Part shown: in pieces, positions 24,330 to 36,001 of the stretch | How the letters are laid out: the number at the start of each line of letters is the position of its first letter | How positions within the stretch are numbered: position 1 is the stretch's first letter | Assembly: GCA_026018925.1 (NCBI GenBank) | Contig: JAKSZU010000013.1 | Coordinates: 77,427,791 to 77,491,790 of the forward strand | DNA from: Tupaia tana | Taxonomy: Eukaryota; Chordata; Mammalia; Scandentia; Tupaiidae | DNA: 64,000 nucleotides | Direction: 5' to 3' | Translations under genes and position numbers: made by a program | Notes under the pieces: model-generated | What the model was told of the DNA's origin: nothing | Seen by the model: the letters and a program-made list of their open reading frames with translations, nothing else | The model's database searches: none

Positions 24330-24571
24330 ACGGGTCAGCTGGTGGCATGGTGGTTGAGGCAGCTGGTCCCCACATGGAAGACTGCATGGTTCAGATCCTG
24401 GACCAGGTGACTTGAGAGACACACCAGAAATGTATACATGGGTACCCAAAGTCCAGAGAGGAGAGGAGACTATGGTGTGGCCATCCCCCATGGGGATGCT
24501 TTCTTACCTTCTCTCTCTGTCTCTCTCCAGTGAGCATACATGCCCTATAGCAAATTAAAAAGAGAGAAAAC
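24330..24571 (+). mobile_element. tRNA-derived SINE, older long subfamily
   Basis: Head gggtcagctggtggcatggt, B box ggttcagatcc, hairpin ccccatgggga, CT tract, ctatagcaaattaaaaa. Perfect TSD aagaaatccttc at 24318-24329 and 24572-24583, inside L1 sequence. Confidence 0.93.
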
Positions 24572-24933
24572 AAGAAATCCTTCTCTAGATAAGGACATAA
24601 GGATACACAGAAGAACATCTAAAAGCATTAGTTTTGCTTCTCTTATTAAAGTCTCAAACTCATGTAGAGTTTATTTTCAGTACAGCGAAAAAGGTTTCTT
24701 TTTTCCTCCATATGTTTAACCAATTATTCTGAGCACTTTTTAGTGAATAGTCTATCTTCTCTTAGTGATCCACAATTTAATAAGTTCCCAACTATGCACA
24801 GGCCAGGTTCTATTCTTTATTTGCCCATTCTAGCATCATCATCATACTGTCTTATTACTACAGTATTATAAGAAGTCTTGATATCTGATAGGGCAAACCA
24901 CTGATATCTGGGGGAGATACACTTTATTCTTTA

Positions 24934-25190
24934 CTTTTTTTTGGAGAGGTTTTTGCTATAGGGAGCATGTGCTCATCAGAAAGACAGAGAGACAGAGAGA
25001 CAGAAAGCGAGAAATCACCCCTGGGAGGATGGTCACGCCACAGTTCCCTCTCCTCCTTTCTCCTCTCAGGACCTTGGGCACGCACGCACCCGCATCTGGT
25101 ATGAGTTTAAGCCACCGGGTCCAGGACTCAAACCATAGTCAACTACATGGGAGTCCAGTGACATAGCCATTATGCCACCTGCTGGTCCCA
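24934..25190 (-). mobile_element. tRNA-derived SINE, long subfamily (first of nested pair)
   Basis: Complete reverse copy ending in gccacctgctggtccca. Its target duplicate cactttattcttt is at 24920-24932 and again at 25196-25208; the right duplicate was then hit by the second element. Confidence 0.93.
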
Positions 25191-25208
25191 GCATCCACTT
25201 TATTCTTT

Positions 25209-25477
25209 TTTTTTTTTTTTTTTTTTTTTGAGAGGTTTTCGCTATAGGGCACGTGCGCTCGCCAGACAGAGAGAGACATAGAGACAGAAAGCGAGAAATC
25301 ACCCCCCAGGGGGGATGGTCACGCCGCAATCCCTTCTCCTCCTTTCTCCTCTCGGGATCTTGGGCACGAACGCACACGTGCCCCGCGTGAGTTTTAAGCC
25401 ACCGGGTCCAGGACGCGAACCGCGGTTGACTACGTGGGAGTCCAGCGACATAGCCATTACGCCAACTGCTGGTTCCC
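25209..25477 (-). mobile_element. tRNA-derived SINE, young subfamily (second of nested pair)
   Basis: CpG-rich, near-consensus reverse copy with a T-run of about 21. TSD catccactttattcttt (17 bp, perfect) at 25192-25208 and 25478-25494. It landed in the TSD of the preceding SINE, so it is the younger insertion. Confidence 0.95.
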
Positions 25478-26010
25478 CATCCACTTTATTCTTTAAAAAA
25501 CTTGTTATTCATGAATCATTGATCCACCATATGAATTTTAGAATAAGTTTTTCACACACACAAAATAAATTGGCAGTTTGATATGGGTTGCATTAAATGT
25601 ATAGATTGACGGGGAATTAATAGCTTTATAAAACAGTCTTTTTATCTACCAACATAATATGTCCATCCATTTGTTTAAATGTTTTCTAAATGATTTTCGA
25701 TAAAGTTTTATCCTTTCTTCCATAAAGATCCTGCACATCTTTGTAAAGGTTTATTCTAGATTCCTGATTTTTCTGTTACTACTTAAGTGGTATCTTTCGT
25801 CAAATTAATGTTTATCCTTTGTTGTTAGTGTTAGTCATAAATTTGATTGTTGTGTATTGCACTTATTCCCAGCCATCTTCTCTTGAAAATATTAATAATT
25901 TGTCAGTTCACTTGACATTTTCTTGAACATGGTAACTTTGTCTTATAGTTTATGCCTTCTTGTCTTACTATGCTGTCTGGAACCTGATGCACTGAATATT
26001 TAATAGAAGA

Positions 26011-27189
26011 GTTCACAACTAGAAAAAAGTGTTCTGTTCTTCGCTATAAAGAGCAAGCTTGAGAACTTTGAAAAAACCTAAACATTACCAAATATCACAA
26101 GTACTGCTTTCTCTCCTATGCAATGCTCCAGAATGTATGGGGGCTCTGTTCAAAGCAAAGTAGCTACTCCAGTCATCTCTACATCACTATACATCAACGA
26201 TTATGTCCAGTTTTCAGTATGCCTATTGCTGGGCTGCCCCACACAAAGAACAAATTTTAAAGAATTACACAGCTTGTTAACTTTTTGGCAAAGCTGGCCA
26301 ATTTCATATGATCCTCAAATGCCACACTAAACAGACTAGAGGCATACATAGTCATAAAACTCAGTAAGCTAAGCTGAGTAAGTCAAAAACAAACCCAAAA
26401 AACCTAACTCTAAAACTATTCTGCATTCAAGTTTGAACTGATTGCCTTGGAGGCCCTTAAAATTTATTTGTTTGCAAAAAACAAAAGTTCATTGTTAGCA
26501 TGTGGAGGTTCTTTCTCAGTGGCTGCATGAAATCAGGGTTAGGACTTGGGGTCGGAAGACAGCAAGGGCTTTTAAAAATGTTACTGCCTCCAGCCAACAA
26601 AATCTCAAGTCAGTTCTTACCACAATACTTCTTTCAAGAAACCCACTATAGTCCAGAGAACCAATGTCACTCTCCCAGAAGGTAGCTATACCTTACACAG
26701 TCTGGGAAGTGTTATTTATTTATTTTCGCTTCCCATAGCAAAAACAAAAACAAAAAAAAACAAAGAGTAGCAGTTTTATACCTCACCCCTCTACAACCCA
26801 TCCAACGATTAGGTTATATCTTATAACAGATTTTTAAAATTTGCACTTTAACAAATGATCTCAAATATGCTCTATTTTAAAGGCATTTCATTACATAGTT
26901 AGAACTTAAAAATTAACGTACAAAGTTTATCAACTTAACAAGTTTTTACTTTTTCAAGATGATTTGTCGCAGGATTTCTTTAAGATTCCACTCTTGTTTG
27001 GGTTGAGTCGTCAGGGAAAAATAATTGCTACAAAATATCAACCACTGATACTTGTGAACTAATAATAGAATATGGTAGGGAAAAGAATTCATTTTCAGAA
27101 ATTCAACCTAACAAGTGATTTTTCAGATTCTCGTTTATTAAATCGACAATTCAGAACACGTGAAGCAGCAGCAACAGATAACTGAACCT
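26011..27189. other. Unique AT-rich sequence
   Basis: No gene or element recognised. It leads into the GC-rich island. Confidence 0.4.
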
Positions 27190-28060
27190 AAGCGAGGCCT
27201 CTAAACAGAGCTTTAATGTTGTTTGTCTGCACTGTGCCCTTTGCTAGTTCAGGTAACAGCAGCTACAGACAGCCAGTCACCATAGGTCCCCCAGGCCATG
27301 CAGAGCTCGCCGCTTTAAGCAGCCGGGCGCCTGGGGCCCGCCCACAAGGAGGCGGGGCCTGCACATGTCTCCTGGGATTTGTAGTTCAGGTCCCACAGTT
27401 TCTTAATTCGTTTCCTCCTGTCCCCACCGCCACCCTGCAGCCTCTGTACTCTGAAGCTGCTGTGGGTTGAGCACCGCGCACAGACAGGCATAAAAAGAAA
27501 GGCGTCTCCTTTAATCCATTTATCCAGGAGCCGAGGATGAGTGTTTATGAAAGTATTTGGTGGCAACGCAAACGGGGCGCATGCTTGGGTGCCCTGAAGG
27601 CTAACCCAGCGCCTCTCCTGGGGCTCAGGGAGGGACTTGGGGTGGTTAGCGCAAACTTGAGATAAAGTGACCTGTGGGGTGCTGTTGTTAGCGTGGAGAT
27701 CCGGGCAGGCGGGAACAACACGGGTTTTTCTAGCTGTTCCATCCTGCCTTTTGGGCCCTCCCACCTCCTACCCGTTCTAATTTGCAGAATTGCAGCTTTC
27801 CCCTCCCCACCCCCATCCCCTGGTATCTCCGTGGGAAGCCTTTCTCTGCTGCGTTGTGAAATCCGCTAGAACTTCTCAGCCAAGGCCTTTAGCCCCCCTG
27901 GAATTCAAGCTGCCCCTTGCTTGCCAAATCCAGGTCATGCGAGGCAGCAAAAGGCTTGAGGCACAGGCCCCGCAAAGCAATGCCCCTGCCAGTTTTCCTA
28001 AGTGTACGGTTGCCCAGCCCTTCTCCCCTGCAAAACCAGGTCCAGCGAGGAGATAGGTTA
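27190..28060. promoter_or_regulatory. GC-rich island, probable promoter
   Basis: CpGs are clustered here (gccgggcgcc, aggcggggcc, caccgcgcac, gcaaacggggcgcatg, atccgggcaggcggg) in otherwise AT-rich, CpG-poor DNA. GC boxes at 27335-27343 and 27349-27359 and a ZNF143-type motif at 27372-27385 are typical of housekeeping promoters (established). Direction of transcription and the gene served are not visible. The 149-codon minus-strand ORF at 27315-27764 has no known family and is likely a GC effect. Confidence 0.6.
27372..27385 (-). promoter_or_regulatory. ZNF143/Staf-type motif
   Basis: Reads ctgggatttgtagt on the forward strand, that is actacaaatcccag on the reverse strand, one base off the classic actacaattcccag core. 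It lies just downstream of a consensus GC box. Confidence 0.65.
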
Positions 28061-29480
28061 GATAGCTGATTGAGAGACAGATAGATAACAATAGATTAGA
28101 TAGCTAACTAGATAGGATTGCTTGTATATCCTTAAGTTTGCAAAGGGCTTTTGCAGCTTCCTTTGCTCTGGAAGGTGGAATCACTTTACAAAAGGACAAC
28201 AGGAATGTAGTCAGTGGCAAAACCCCAGGACCAAAACCAAAGTGCGAGGTCCACAGATACCTCAGAAGGAGCCAAAGAGGGGGTGGCCAGCTGCACCTCC
28301 TGCTAGCTGGCTTTCCAAAGGGCCAGGCCCATCACCACAACCACTTAGATTAGTGAGCAATTGCCCTTCTGTGACTGACCCCTCCAACAAGCTCAGAGGC
28401 TTTTGCCTAGGGAAAGGTTACCATTGAGAACATACTCGGGCCTTGGGAAGATATGTATCAAATCTTAGCTTAACTGGTGACCCTTCCTTAAAGAAACCAG
28501 GTTGTATCATAAAGCACCTTGTATTTCCCAAAGGATCAGATTAGTCCGGTTTTCTTGTGTGATTTCTTGTTTGTCCGTCTTTCTTGACAGGTTGTTTTGT
28601 TCACAATCATATCTGCAGTGCTCATACATAGTAACCTCTCAGTACATGTCGAATGGACTAGGAAGGGAGGAAATGAATAAGTACAGTCTCTGCCCTTCGG
28701 GTCTTACCCAAATTGTGTTGCAAGAGGTAGAGGTGAAAATAGAAGTATGAGTTTATACAAAGCTTGGGAACAGGAAGGGAGAAGCACATAACTGTCCAGA
28801 GAGGTCCAGAAGCTTGCCTGGAGAAGGCAATATCTGCTAAGAAGGAGTCTCTGCCATGATTTGGAGTTGTGCCTCATTGCATTATTAGGTAAGAAGTTAT
28901 TGCAGCAAAGCCTTAAGAGGGAAAATGGCTGAGTATTACAGAGTTGGCCAGAACAGGCACACACATTATCCTCTTCCAGGTGGTCATCTGGAGAAGCTGC
29001 ATTTTCCAGGGATCTGGGCTTTCTTCAAATATCTTTGGAATGCCCTTTGTGGAAATGCTTTTTGAGCTTATACCACATTCTTTTGGACCTCCTCAGCACT
29101 GGAACATCTCGTTCCTGTGGGGTTTTGATATTTGGGAACAGCCAGAGTCATTCGGATGCAAGTCTGGAGGACAAGGAAAATTATCATGCTGCATAGTAGT
29201 TGTTGAAATGTGGGGATCGGTGTTTGTTACCCTGGGGCAGGAATTCTCATCCTAGAGTGTGTGGAAGTGGTAGTGTGTGTGTACTTTCCTGTTGTAGCAT
29301 GTCTTCAGCTTGTATCAAATTCCCCAGCGACTCCATGATTCTAAAAAGATTAACAGCCACGCTATAGAGTTAATGAGATAATTTCTTCTGTGGTTTGTAA
29401 CCTGGCTCTAAAGCAAAGTCTTGTGTTAGGGGAGCAGAGGGCAGGTCTCAGTTTCACTTGTAATTGAAACAAACAAACAA
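28061..29480. other. Unique sequence with a degenerate GATA-like patch
   Basis: Positions 28049-28113 contain loose TAGATAGCTxAx repeats (gttagatagctgatt, attagatagctaact). Beyond that no gene or repeat family is recognised. The 103-codon ORF at 28944-29255 has no signature I recognise. Confidence 0.4.
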
Positions 29481-29499
29481 ACAAACAAAAAAAAAAAAA

Positions 29500-29688
29500 C
29501 AAGGGAGAGCCAGGGGGGTGGACCCCAATGGGGTCTTCATACTACAATCCACCCTCAGCCCCGGCTGACTGGGGATAGTGAGAATGAATGTGTCCAGCCT
29601 GTATAAGATCTCTGGACACAAACCCAGAACCTTCCCGTGTTGTTCAACCTCACAAAGAGTAACATTACGGCTTTGACACCATCTGGTC
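29500..29688 (-). mobile_element. tRNA-derived SINE, third subfamily
   Basis: gggagagccaggggggtgga, ggggtcttcatactacaatc, cccggctgactggggatag, then the head with acattacggctttgacacca and tctggtctc. Preceded by a (CAAA)n and A tract at 29468-29500. Its complement aligns with the forward copy at 35478. Confidence 0.75.
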
Positions 29689-30412
29689 TCTTGCTTTTAA
29701 TCTGATGTGTGATTTCACTGGGTTCTGAAGTTTCTGGAGACTCAAGTCTCCATATACAAATATACAAAGTAGAGGGTAGGATTCGGGTAGTGGTGTCTAA
29801 GGTCCTATCTTGTTCCAACTGCGATTTCCTGAAATTCCAACAGAGGGACTTCAGAAATGTTCTTGAATGATAGCAACATCCCTGGATGAGGTATATAATA
29901 CAGCATTCCCAGTAGACTCTATCGAGTGACAGCCTTATTTCAACTATGCGTTAGTGCTAATGTGCTAGTCAAATAGTTCGACCTCCTGGTGACATACCAG
30001 CAATGTGCTACATCCACATGCCTAATCAGAGAGGGAAAGCAGAGGCTCTAAAACCAGCAAGACTTGCAGAGAATACTATAAATACCTGGGGAAAGTCTTA
30101 TCAAAAAGAGGAAGCCTGCAAAGAGGAGTGCTGTAGTGTCATTGTGCCGAGGGCAGGAACCAGCCCAGACAAGCAATACAGGAGACCAGAAACAAGGATT
30201 CTGCCATAAGAATGAAGATTCTGGTACAGAATTCCACCTCTAAAAGGGCCAGTTGGAGTAAATAGAATTCACCCAAGAGAATTATTTGTCTAGGACTGAA
30301 TCTCAGGCAGCAAGAGCTCCATTCTAGAAACTAGGGTACAGGGTGACCTGAGACTAAGCCAGAAATCATGTCCTTGGGATTGGTCCCAGAGCCTGAAGCT
30401 AAAGACTGATTC
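29689..30412. other. Unique sequence
   Basis: No gene or repeat recognised. Confidence 0.4.
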
Positions 30413-30597
30413 CAGGGACCAGCAGGTGGCGTGGTGGTTAAGGGCGCTGGACTCTCACATGGCTGACCATGGTTTGAGTCCCAGACCTGATGGCTTACTT
30501 TTTCACTTTCTCTCTCTCTCTCTCCCTTTCCCTCTCTGGTCAAATTAAAATAAATAAATAGATACAGTTAAATAAAATAATTCTTAAAAAAAAAAAA
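30413..30597 (+). mobile_element. tRNA-derived SINE, short subfamily
   Basis: Head gggaccagcaggtggcgtgg, B box ggtttgagtcc, directly followed by gatggcttactttttcactt, CT tract, tctggtcaaattaaaataaa, A-tail. Perfect TSD aaagactgattc at 30401-30412 and 30598-30609. A clean reference copy of the short class. Confidence 0.95.
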
Positions 30598-30609
30598 AAA
30601 GACTGATTC

Positions 30610-30866
30610 TGGCTGTGGGGGCTGGAGACCCTAAGGTCCCATCTGGAATCAAGAAGAAGTTACCACCAGTCAAAGATCCACTGTCCCCTCCCTCCCTTCC
30701 TTTCTTCCCTTTTCCTTTCCTAATTCATGCGAGAGGTTAAAGAGGGGGAAAAATGATACTCTACCACTTTGAGGAGCTTGCAAACTTAAAAATTTCCACT
30801 CAAGGAAATAAGTAACTACATGCTTAGTCAGTGCTAGAAAGTTAAAATCCTACAACGGAAAGAAGG

Positions 30867-30906
<40 letters not shown>

Positions 30907-31724
30907 AGTCTGCTTTTCACATTCTGCAAATAGAAGAGAACTTCCAACACCACTCTCCCAAAAGGCAAAAGTATGGAAGTACTCTCCAAGCTTCTCCTCA
31001 CCCAAGGGAAGGGGTGACTAACCTGACATGTGGATTTGCCCTTCCCTTCTCCCTCTGTGTCTTTCATGGGGCCAGCCTGTCTACGGGTCATAGGCGTTTA
31101 AGTCTATACCATGGTGAGTGTGGCTTATTCTGCACAGGAAGCCAGTAGTTCTTTGGGGTAAGCAAAGATGAGGAAAGGCATTTTAGAAAACCTGTTTGGC
31201 TACAGTCAAGTCACACTGTCCAAGTCAGCTTTATCAATAAATAAAGCTGATCTTTTATTTATTGTTATAGCTGATATTTTGATTTTTATTGGTCTGCCTC
31301 CCGATTGTTTTTTCCCCCCAGTGAATTTCAGACTCAGAGATATTCCTTTTTGGCCTCTCCAGCAAACCTCACAGGGTAGAGACCTTGGTGTGGGCCTGTC
31401 TGGAAGGAGAAGCTAGGCTTTCTGCATCAAAGCCTCAGTGCCCTTTTTGTCTCAAGACCTTCAAGTAAGTAGCTACCACTGTTGACTTGGAAGCCTTAAA
31501 ATTAGGCGTGATGTTTCAATCAAGTTTTTTTATGAAACTCTAAATACACACCATTGAAGAAAAGAGAGAAAAGAATGGAGGAGATCCCTGCTGTGTTCAT
31601 TTGTACAAGGGGCTGAGTCTGGGCCATCCACTGGGATCAGAGACACAGGAAAAGCTGCTTCCAGTGACTTTACTGGTCCCTGATTGTATGTATAGTCATG
31701 TGGGCTTTGGCCTCTTTGTTTTGG
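30610..31724. other. Unique sequence with a TG microsatellite
   Basis: Holds the (TG)n at 30870-30904. No gene seen. Confidence 0.4.
30870..30904. repeat. (TG)n microsatellite
   Basis: About 17 uninterrupted GT units. Confidence 0.95.
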
Positions 31725-32484
31725 ATCAAGTTGTTTTCCCTGTCTGGAATGCCTTCTCTCCATTATCTTCACCTACAAAATCTAAGAAGAGGGACTATCT
31801 CTCTAAGGAATGCTGTTTCTTTTTAATTGATCACTCTTGTTTTTTAGTCTCCTAACAAATTCCTACACATCATTTAAGACTCTCAAACACCTTCTTCACT
31901 GAGGACCTTTCCCTCACATTCCTTCTTGCCCTCCTATGCTCAGTTGCTGGCCTGCTCCTGGGAACGGTCATTGCACCTCAATTTTCCATTCTTTCAGCTG
32001 CCCTCCACCATCTGGTCTCTGTGTCTAACACATCTCGACTCTTGCTTCTTAATCCATCTACCTCATGCAACCTACTTCAAACACTCTTACTGCCGCCTCT
32101 CTGCAATGACCTGGAAAACTTCACTGTCCTCTAATACTCCCTTCATTGTTTCCCTCAGAAGACTTCTCCAACCCCAGCCTCCATCTTGTAACTTCCCAAT
32201 TTTTTAACAAACCTACCATGGCACCCAACACATTGTATTAAAATGTTTTGTCAGTACACCTGTCTCCTGAACTAGACTGTGGGTTCTTTTACCACAGGAA
32301 CTTTTCTTGTACATTGAGCTTGGGGCTTAATAGACACCCAATAAATGTTAACTAAATGAATTAACAAACAAATGAATTGTATAGTTTGTTTACATATGTG
32401 TCACTCCTAGTTTACTATTAAGTCTTTGGGATTAGGAATATTGACTCACCTATATCTTATTCTCAATAGTTAGCTTATTGCCTG

Positions 32485-32527
<43 letters not shown>

Positions 32528-32585
32528 AGGCACCTAATAAATATTTCTTACTGAATGAATACATGGATGCATGAATAAAACCTTC
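31725..32585 (+). mobile_element. L2 3' end
   Basis: Follows L2 3' order: ctggaatgccttctctccat, tcctacacatcatttaagac, caccttcttcactgaggacc, tagactgtgggttctttt, ttaatagacacccaataaat and a repeated terminal part (cctaataaatatttcttact, gaatgaatacatgg), so two overlapping or tandem copies are likely. A (CA)n at 32486-32526 interrupts it. Confidence 0.8.
32486..32526. repeat. (CA)n microsatellite
   Basis: About 20 uninterrupted AC units within the L2 end. Confidence 0.95.
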
Positions 32586-33215
32586 TGTAAGATCTCGAGT
32601 CCTTTCCCTCCTTTAAGATCTTGAGCACTGTCCTGTGTTTCTCCTGTGGCATTTTCTTTAACCAGTTCTTATGCCATTGTCTCATCCCTCTACTTGCAGT
32701 CAGTTTCTGGAGGCCAGAGGCTGCCTTAGTTCCCTCAGAGTCTCCTGAGCAACTCCCACTCTGCCAAACACAAAGCAGGTGCTAGAAATTGAACTTCTCT
32801 GAGAAAGGTGAAGATATCTATCATTCAGCATCCCCATTCCAGCCATGAGATGCCCACATACATGAGCTAGCTATAGCACATTGAATCTCTTACACACCCC
32901 TTCACTTCATGCATGCTTAATGTTGCCAACTGCAGGATGATAGGGAGGCAGAACTGAGAGAAACCTCATTATTTCATGTTCACGTAAGCTGTAGTGCTCT
33001 GTACTGGCTGGTGCTCAGTAAATACAATTTTCAAACTAATACAGAATAGCCCATCAAGAATGGATGAGCCCAAAGATTCAAAAGAATCGTGAGAAGATTA
33101 AAAATCTCATCTATCCATAAGAAAAAAGAGAAAAGCAGCTCAGAACTTTCCACTTCAGGGTAACGGCTGATAAAGAGTTGAAAAACATATTTTTCTCCAT
33201 AAAACAATGAGTGCA
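32586..33215. other. Mostly unique sequence
   Basis: 32690-32800 may be further L2 remnant (tctggaggccagaggctgcc, caaagcaggtgctagaaatt). No gene. Confidence 0.35.
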
Positions 33216-33455
33216 GACCCAGTAGTTGGAGTGTAGTGGTAAGTGTCCTGCAAGGCTGGAAGCTGTGTGGCCAACCTCAAGGTTTGGATCCCCGCATTGG
33301 CTTTAAAACACACACCAGCATGCTCAGGCACCCAGGATCCAGAGCAGCTGGAAGACTGGGGAAACAGAATCATGACTTGATAAGACCCAGTCACGGAGTC
33401 TCTCTCTCTCTCGTCACTCATGTGCTCACATGTACTCCTATCATTTAAGAATAAA
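33216..33455 (+). mobile_element. tRNA-derived SINE, possible 7SL chimera
   Basis: tRNA-like head (agtagttggagtgtagtggt, B box aggtttggatccccg), a middle with cccaggatccagagcagctg and gaagactgggg that may be decayed 7SL, then CT tract and A-rich end. Possible TSD tgagtgca on both sides. Confidence 0.55.
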
Positions 33456-33630
33456 AGACTGAGTGCAAATGCGTACTTTCCAACTTCATAATATCAAGGT
33501 TCCTCGACTTTGGCCATAGCTAAATAGAGAAGAGCAATCCTTAAGATTAGACTCTGAATAGTGGCTGGATTTTTCATCTGTTTGTTTTTTTGCCTGTACA
33601 ATCATTTACTCCACTTCGTTTTTCCCCTTT

Positions 33631-33713
33631 TCTTCTTCTTCTTCTTCTTCTTCTTCTTCTTCTTCTTCTTCTTCTTCTTCTTCTTCTTCTTCTTCTTCTT
33701 CTTCTTCTTCTTC
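33631..33713. repeat. (TTC)n microsatellite, about 28 units
   Basis: Uninterrupted TTC (GAA on the other strand) exactly where the A-tail of the next SINE should be. Confidence 0.97.
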
Positions 33714-33951
33714 AAGAGGTTTTTTTCTATAGGGCGCATGCGCTCGCCAGAAAGACAGAAACAGAAAGCAAGAAATCACCCCCCCAGGGGGATGGCCACG
33801 CCACAATCCCTTCTCCTCCATTCTCCTCTCAGGATCTTGGGCACACATGCACACACGCCTGGTGTGAATTTAAGCCACCGGATCCAGGACTCGAACTGCG
33901 GTAGACTACATGGGAGTCCAACGACATAGCCATTACGCCAACTGCTGGTCC
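33714..33951 (-). mobile_element. tRNA-derived SINE, long young subfamily
   Basis: aagaggtttttttctatagg, a short GA tract, ccccccagggggatgg hairpin, and the head ending gccaactgctggtccc. The tail has become the (TTC)n. Flanks cttttcttct and ctttttcttct suggest the TSD. Confidence 0.92.
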
Positions 33952-33969
33952 CACACCTTTTTCTTCTGC

Positions 33970-34205
33970 TGAGCATTAACTATGTGCTAGGTACTCATTC
34001 TTCTAAATGCTTCGTACTCATAATTTTTCGTAACCCTCCTGACAACTCTGTGATGTACATATTAGTATCCTCACTTAAAGTGTGGCAAAGCCAGGTCTCA
34101 GATTCAAGAAGTCACTTAAGGCCCACAGCCAGTAAATGCTGTAATCATATTTGAACCCAAGTCTCACAGACTCCAAATCTTTCGTGTTGTTGCTTAATTT
34201 CTGCT
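33970..34205 (-). mobile_element. MIR
   Basis: Antisense: taactatgtgctaggtactc, acaactctgtgatgtacata, cacttaaggcccacagccag, tttgaacccaagtctcacag and cagactccaaatct. Confidence 0.7.
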
Positions 34206-34989
34206 TTATAAATAACTGCCTCACTATACAGTGAGGTATCAATGGTTCTTCTCTTGAATAAGTTACAGACAGTTGGGAAGACAGACAAGTGAGTCACAGA
34301 TTAGCAAAGGAAAACACTGGAACACAGAGAAAATCATTTCTGTTGGGGGAGGATAGGAGGATCAGTAATGGCTTCCCAGAAAACAGGTCACTCAAACTGA
34401 GATCAGAAGAATAAATGTGGATTTGCTGGATCAAGACAGGAGCATCACAGACCAGGGGAGTGGGAAACAATTCAACATGTAATTTCTCTGGATAAAAAAT
34501 ATCGTCATCATTCTGTTTTCAAATCTTTTATTCTTTTTTTCTTTATAGATCATTCATTTTTCTTTATGGCTAATTGTCTTTGCTTTTGTCCAAATGTGCT
34601 GAAATACAAGGATGAGTGGTCATTGAAGTGAGTTATGTTTTCATATTTGTTTCAAATGCTCCTGAGGGGGCCAGCACATTGTGGCATCCAAACAGCATAG
34701 CGAAGTGCCCAAAGCATATGTCTTTCTCTAGTCACTCCAAACACCCAACTTAATTAAGATCTAAGGTGGTGAGATCACAGTGATTCATTAGACTAGTCTC
34801 TCTAATTTTGTGCAAGTTTAAAAATTTCCATCACAGTTTTCTTTTTAATTTTTAGTAGTCTTTTTTAAGAGTAATTTTGGGTTCACAGCAAAAAAATAGA
34901 GAGATTTCTCATGTACTCCCTCACACATGTACAACCTCCTGCACTGTTAACATCTGGGACCATAATAGTTGTTTTATTATTATTTTTAA
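34206..34989. other. Unique sequence
   Basis: No gene or dated repeat recognised. Confidence 0.4.
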
Positions 34990-35477
34990 GTCTTTAAATC
35001 AGATACAGGTTATAGATGCTTTGTTTATTTAACATACAGAGTATTTCACTGTTTGGCCTTTTGCTAGGTCTTAGGGCCAAAACAGTGAGAAAAACAGAAC
35101 ATAGTCCCTGCCCTTATGTTATTTATAGTCTAATGGGAAAGAGATTCATTAAAGATAATTTTACACATACAAAAAAAAAAACTAGTCACAAATTGTGATG
35201 AGGGTAAGCAGAAGATGTTGTGAATGTGTACACTAGTATTACTCCCTTACAATGCATGGTCAAGAAAGGCTTTTCCAAAGAAAATTGACAAGGCAAAAAT
35301 GGCAAGGCAAAGTATTTCAGGCAAGCAAAACAATGTTTGGAAAGACTTCAAGCAAGAAGGAGTCTGGTATATTTCAGGAGCTCCAAGATTGAAGAAGAGG
35401 ACAAGGAAGATGAGGTGGAGAGTCAAGTGGAGGCTAGAGCTGTCCTAGACTGTGTTAAAGCTATCTTTGGGACTGGA

Positions 35478-35715
35478 AAATGTCACAGCGGTAATTCACA
35501 TTCTGCAAGGCTGACCACGTGGGAAGGTTCCGAGCTCCCGTTCAAAGACCTCCCTGTACACACTGAATGCATGTGTACTCATGACTGGTTGAAGCTGGGG
35601 GTGGATCACAGCATCAGCCCACTGTTGGAAATACCTGTTCCTCTGTGTCTGCCCCTCAGTCTCTGTCTCCCTTGCTCATGGAAGAAGGAAAGAAACAAAG
35701 AGAAAAGATATATCT
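35478..35715 (+). mobile_element. tRNA-derived SINE, third subfamily
   Basis: tcacagcggtaattcacatt, gaccacgtgggaaggttccg, gggggtggatcacagcatca align with the complement of the copy at 29500-29688. Followed by a CT-rich part and an AG-rich end. Confidence 0.65.
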
Positions 35716-35764
35716 TTGTCCTTACCCAGAGTGGTGGGTTTTATATTTTTACCTTGTTGTTGTT

Positions 35765-36001
35765 TGTGATAGCCACATGAATGTGTGAGGGAGTGAGACA
35801 GAGAGACACACTCTCCACAGGGCCTGGCTACACTGTGATACCCCTAGTCCAGTCCTCTAGCTGGCCAGAATCCTGGGAAGGCGAACATATGCCTGGCATG
35901 TTTCAAGCCAACCAGGTGGGGACCTTGAACCATAGTCAGCATGTGGCTTTCAGCTCCACAGCTCAATTTGGTAAACTACTGACTATACCACAAAGGCTAA
36001 G
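35765..36001 (-). mobile_element. tRNA-derived SINE, diverged
   Basis: Minus copy with gagtgagacagagagacaca, cacagggcctggctacactg, ggcatgtttcaagccaacca, and a head near ctactgactataccacaaag. Confidence 0.7.

Larger units (their letters stand above)
23200..26010 (-). mobile_element. Old L1 (L1M-type), antisense, carrying four SINEs
   Basis: The forward strand reads as antisense L1: the region with cattgttttctatttttaga, gaatatatgcccagagtaga, aatttacactaacttcagtg, later aattggtatttccctgacag, ttgcaaatgtctttccagtc and tagtcagattcacctctc. Traces of reverse transcriptase coding are too broken to translate. Interrupted at 23717, 24330, 24934 and 25209. Confidence 0.7.

Noticed and set aside
27315..27764. 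149-codon minus-strand ORF in the GC-rich island
   Set aside because: It is one of the longest in the window but has no recognisable domain, no conserved-looking segment and biased GC-driven composition. GC-rich DNA lacks stop codons by chance.
33561..33929. ORFs with long Phe, Leu or Glu runs
   Set aside because: Translations of the (TTC)n tract and the adjoining SINE.
35337..35780. 147-codon ORF across 35337-35780
   Set aside because: It runs from an ancient repeat into a SINE, with no conserved domain.
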